A stretch of 64,000 nt of DNA from DATMER01 sp963741305 (GTDB taxonomy: Bacteria > Acidobacteriota > Thermoanaerobaculia > Multivoradales > UBA5704). The DNA lies in the NCBI GenBank assembly GCA_963741305.1, contig CAVUHL010000003.1, positions 7,254,001 to 7,318,000 of the forward strand. Direction: 5' to 3'. The position numbers and the translations under genes were made by a program. Shown one piece after another: positions 62,486-64,000 of this stretch. How positions within the stretch are numbered: the stretch's first letter is position 1; each line of letters opens with the position of its first letter. The notes under the pieces are model-generated. The model made no database searches. It worked only from the letters and a program-made list of their open reading frames with translations, and was not told the DNA's origin.

Positions 62486-64000
62486 ATGATCCGCAGGCTG
62501 CTGCCGGCATTGCTTCCTCTGCTCTGGGCATGCGGAGGCTCCGATCCCGCCTCGCTCTCGGCCGACAAAGCCCCCCTCCACCTCGAAGAACACCTCGCGG
62601 CAGCGCGGATCGAGGGCTCGGAAGTCCCCAAGGACCTTCCCGAGGCGGAGGCGTGGGACTTCGGTAAACCGCAGCCGCGCTGGAAGGCGGTAACCCCTCT
62701 GATCCCCAGCATGGCTCCGGCCGGCGTGCGGCAGGCGGAGGGCGCGCTGCTCGTCGACCTCACCGAAGCGAACCGCCAGCGCCGGGGCCTCCGCGGCGGG
62801 GTCTATGTCGACCTGCCGGGCTGGAACCGAGAGGACTGGGCCTTCCTGCTGGTGCGGGCGCGCAGCTCGGGTGAGGCCAGGGACCTCGGCGTCGGCTTCA
62901 ACCTGCGGCGGCAGCACGGCGACATGATGTTCGAGTACGAGCCGTTCCTGTACCGCGGCGACTCGGCCGCCCTCATCAACGACGGCGCTGCCCACGACTA
63001 TCTCCTGCGTGCCGATTGGGTCGACTCCGGCTCTGGGGACGCGCCCATCCGCGAGCTCGGCTTGATGCTCAGCGCCACTGGCCCGGGGCGGGTGGAGCTC
63101 CTCTCGGTCTCGCTCGTCCCCAAGGAGGCGCGCTACTCCGAGGCGGCCGCGGGTGTGATCACCGAGCCCCGCGACGCGCTCTACCGTCGCTCCCTCTATA
63201 CCCACGCGCCGGGCAAGGTCTCCTGGCGCGTCAAGGTTCCCAGGGGCGGGCGGCTCGACTTCGGGTTGGGGGTGCTCCGCCAGGATGCGCCGGTCACCTT
63301 CCGGGTCCTGGCAGATGGCGAGGCGCTGTTTGAAGAGAGCTACGCCCGCAAGGCTCAGTGGGGGCAGCGCTCCGCCGACCTCTCCCGCTGGGTGGGCAAG
63401 GAGGTCGACCTCACCCTGGAGACCCTGGGGAAGACCGGAAGCGTCGCCCTCTGGTCCGCCCCGACCTTGAGCGGTGCAGCTCAATCCGGTCCGAACGTCC
63501 TCCTCTACGTGATCGACGCCGGGGGCGCCGAGTACATGAGCGCCTACGGCTACAACCGCCGCACCACCCCGAACCTGGAGAGGCTGGCGGCGGAAGGGGC
63601 TCTCTTCGAGCGGGCGTACAGCAACTCCTCCTGGTCCAAGCCCTCGACCACCTCCTTCATGACCGGCCTCCAGCACACGGTGCTCGGCGGCTACCGCCTG
63701 CCCAACGATCCGCTGCCGGACAAGGCCGCCACCATGGCCGAGCTGCTCCACGGGGCCGGCTATCAGACCGGCGTCTTCACCTCCAACTCCTGGTGCGGCA
63801 CCATGAGCAGCCTCGACCGCGGCGTGGACAGCCTGATCGAGAGCATCTCCGGCCCCAACTCGGCATCGGCGGAAGAGCTGCAGCGGGCCTTCTGGCGCTG
63901 GCGCGAGTCCTACCCCGGCCGCCCCTGGTGGGCGCACTTCCAGGTGACGGACGTCCACTGGCCGTGGGAGCCGGTGCCGCCGGTCGCCGGCACCTTCCTC
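62486..64000 (+). CDS. Sulfatase-like lipoprotein (incomplete, runs off the window)
   Basis: At least 505 residues from ATG 62486; the 3' end lies outside. A lipoprotein signal ends in 'LLWAC'. About residues 20-330 form beta-rich domains of unknown type. From about residue 335 the alkaline-phosphatase/sulfatase fold begins with 'NVLLYVIDAGGAEYMSAYGY', then 'TPNLERLAAEGALFERAYSN'. The residue that is formylglycine in true sulfatases falls in 'WSKPSTTSF': a serine, but with threonine where the arginine of (C/S)xPxR is expected. It may therefore be a phosphoethanolamine- or glycerophosphate-transferase-like relative rather than a sulfatase. Confidence 0.82.
   Translation, partial: MIRRLLPALLPLLWACGGSDPASLSADKAPLHLEEHLAAARIEGSEVPKDLPEAEAWDFGKPQPRWKAVTPLIPSMAPAGVRQAEGALLVDLTEANRQRRGLRGGVYVDLPGWNREDWAFLLVRARSSGEARDLGVGFNLRRQHGDMMFEYEPFLYRGDSAALINDGAAHDYLLRADWVDSGSGDAPIRELGLMLSATGPGRVELLSVSLVPKEARYSEAAAGVITEPRDALYRRSLYTHAPGKVSWRVKVPRGGRLDFGLGVLRQDAPVTFRVLADGEALFEESYARKAQWGQRSADLSRWVGKEVDLTLETLGKTGSVALWSAPTLSGAAQSGPNVLLYVIDAGGAEYMSAYGYNRRTTPNLERLAAEGALFERAYSNSSWSKPSTTSFMTGLQHTVLGGYRLPNDPLPDKAATMAELLHGAGYQTGVFTSNSWCGTMSSLDRGVDSLIESISGPNSASAEELQRAFWRWRESYPGRPWWAHFQVTDVHWPWEPVPPVAGTFL

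Overview
The window looks like a chromosomal segment of a high-GC, diderm, oxygen-using bacterium. BamA, many lipobox signal peptides and an HflKC pair show an outer membrane, and HemF shows aerobic haem synthesis. My best guess is Acidobacteriota, possibly the Thermoanaerobaculia. This rests on the style of the secreted proteins: a choice-of-anchor-B type beta-propeller with duplicated C-terminal domains, and a giant SBBP-repeat protein ending in a 'RVIDTR...DVNGYF' domain. It also rests on the REP-associated transposase remnant. This is inference from remembered families; no search was run.

Layout. 0.1-8.4 kb: a minus-strand run trmFO-xerC-PH-like-hslV-hslU-Fn3 lipoprotein-dapF-glycosyltransferase, mostly with overlapping start/stop codons, then a TetR regulator. 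8.4-16.7 kb: an accessory block with an AbiEii-like pair, a 21-bp repeat array, a secreted propeller protein, a lipoprotein, a nucleoside hydrolase and a glycosyltransferase-DUF547-radical SAM operon. 16.7-20.5 kb: topA and dprA, also minus strand. dprA-topA-(block)-trmFO-xerC-hslV-hslU is the classic conserved order with about 8 kb inserted. 20.5-25.6 kb: an envelope cluster with a TPR lipoprotein, a periplasmic protein, a metalloprotease/propeller/beta-barrel fusion and an MBL phosphodiesterase. 25.6-29.2 kb: a DUF4143 ATPase, a PQQ-type propeller and a small membrane protein.

29.2-33.2 kb is gene-poor. It holds three further short-period arrays, a transposase of the REP-associated (Y1) type that has lost its catalytic core, hairpin repeats and two small membrane proteins of lower GC. 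33.2-40.5 kb is one 2,443-residue secreted multidomain protein. 40.6-52.3 kb is housekeeping: bamA, hflK-hflC, an MBL hydrolase coupled to purS-purQ-purL-purF, a broken vapBC, and hemF. 52.3-55.1 kb: a hypothetical protein, a NhaD-type antiporter and a membrane-anchored protein. 55.2-56.4 kb is a mosaic of gene remnants (AraC/GlxA regulator, 21-bp array, flotillin fragment, vapC stub). 56.5-64 kb: DUF885 peptidase, aminotransferase, another antitoxin with a truncated PIN toxin, a DUF2007-type protein, an Ntn hydrolase, aat, a YkgJ-type protein and the 5' part of a sulfatase.

The most unusual feature is five non-coding arrays (9.45, 29.3, 30.1, 31.7 and 55.4 kb). Their unit sequences are unrelated, yet all share a unit length of about 21 bp, which is two turns of B-DNA. 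Most have imperfect palindromic cores, and all lie beside mobile-element or toxin-antitoxin debris. I do not recognise them as a described repeat family. I saw no tRNA, rRNA or CRISPR array.
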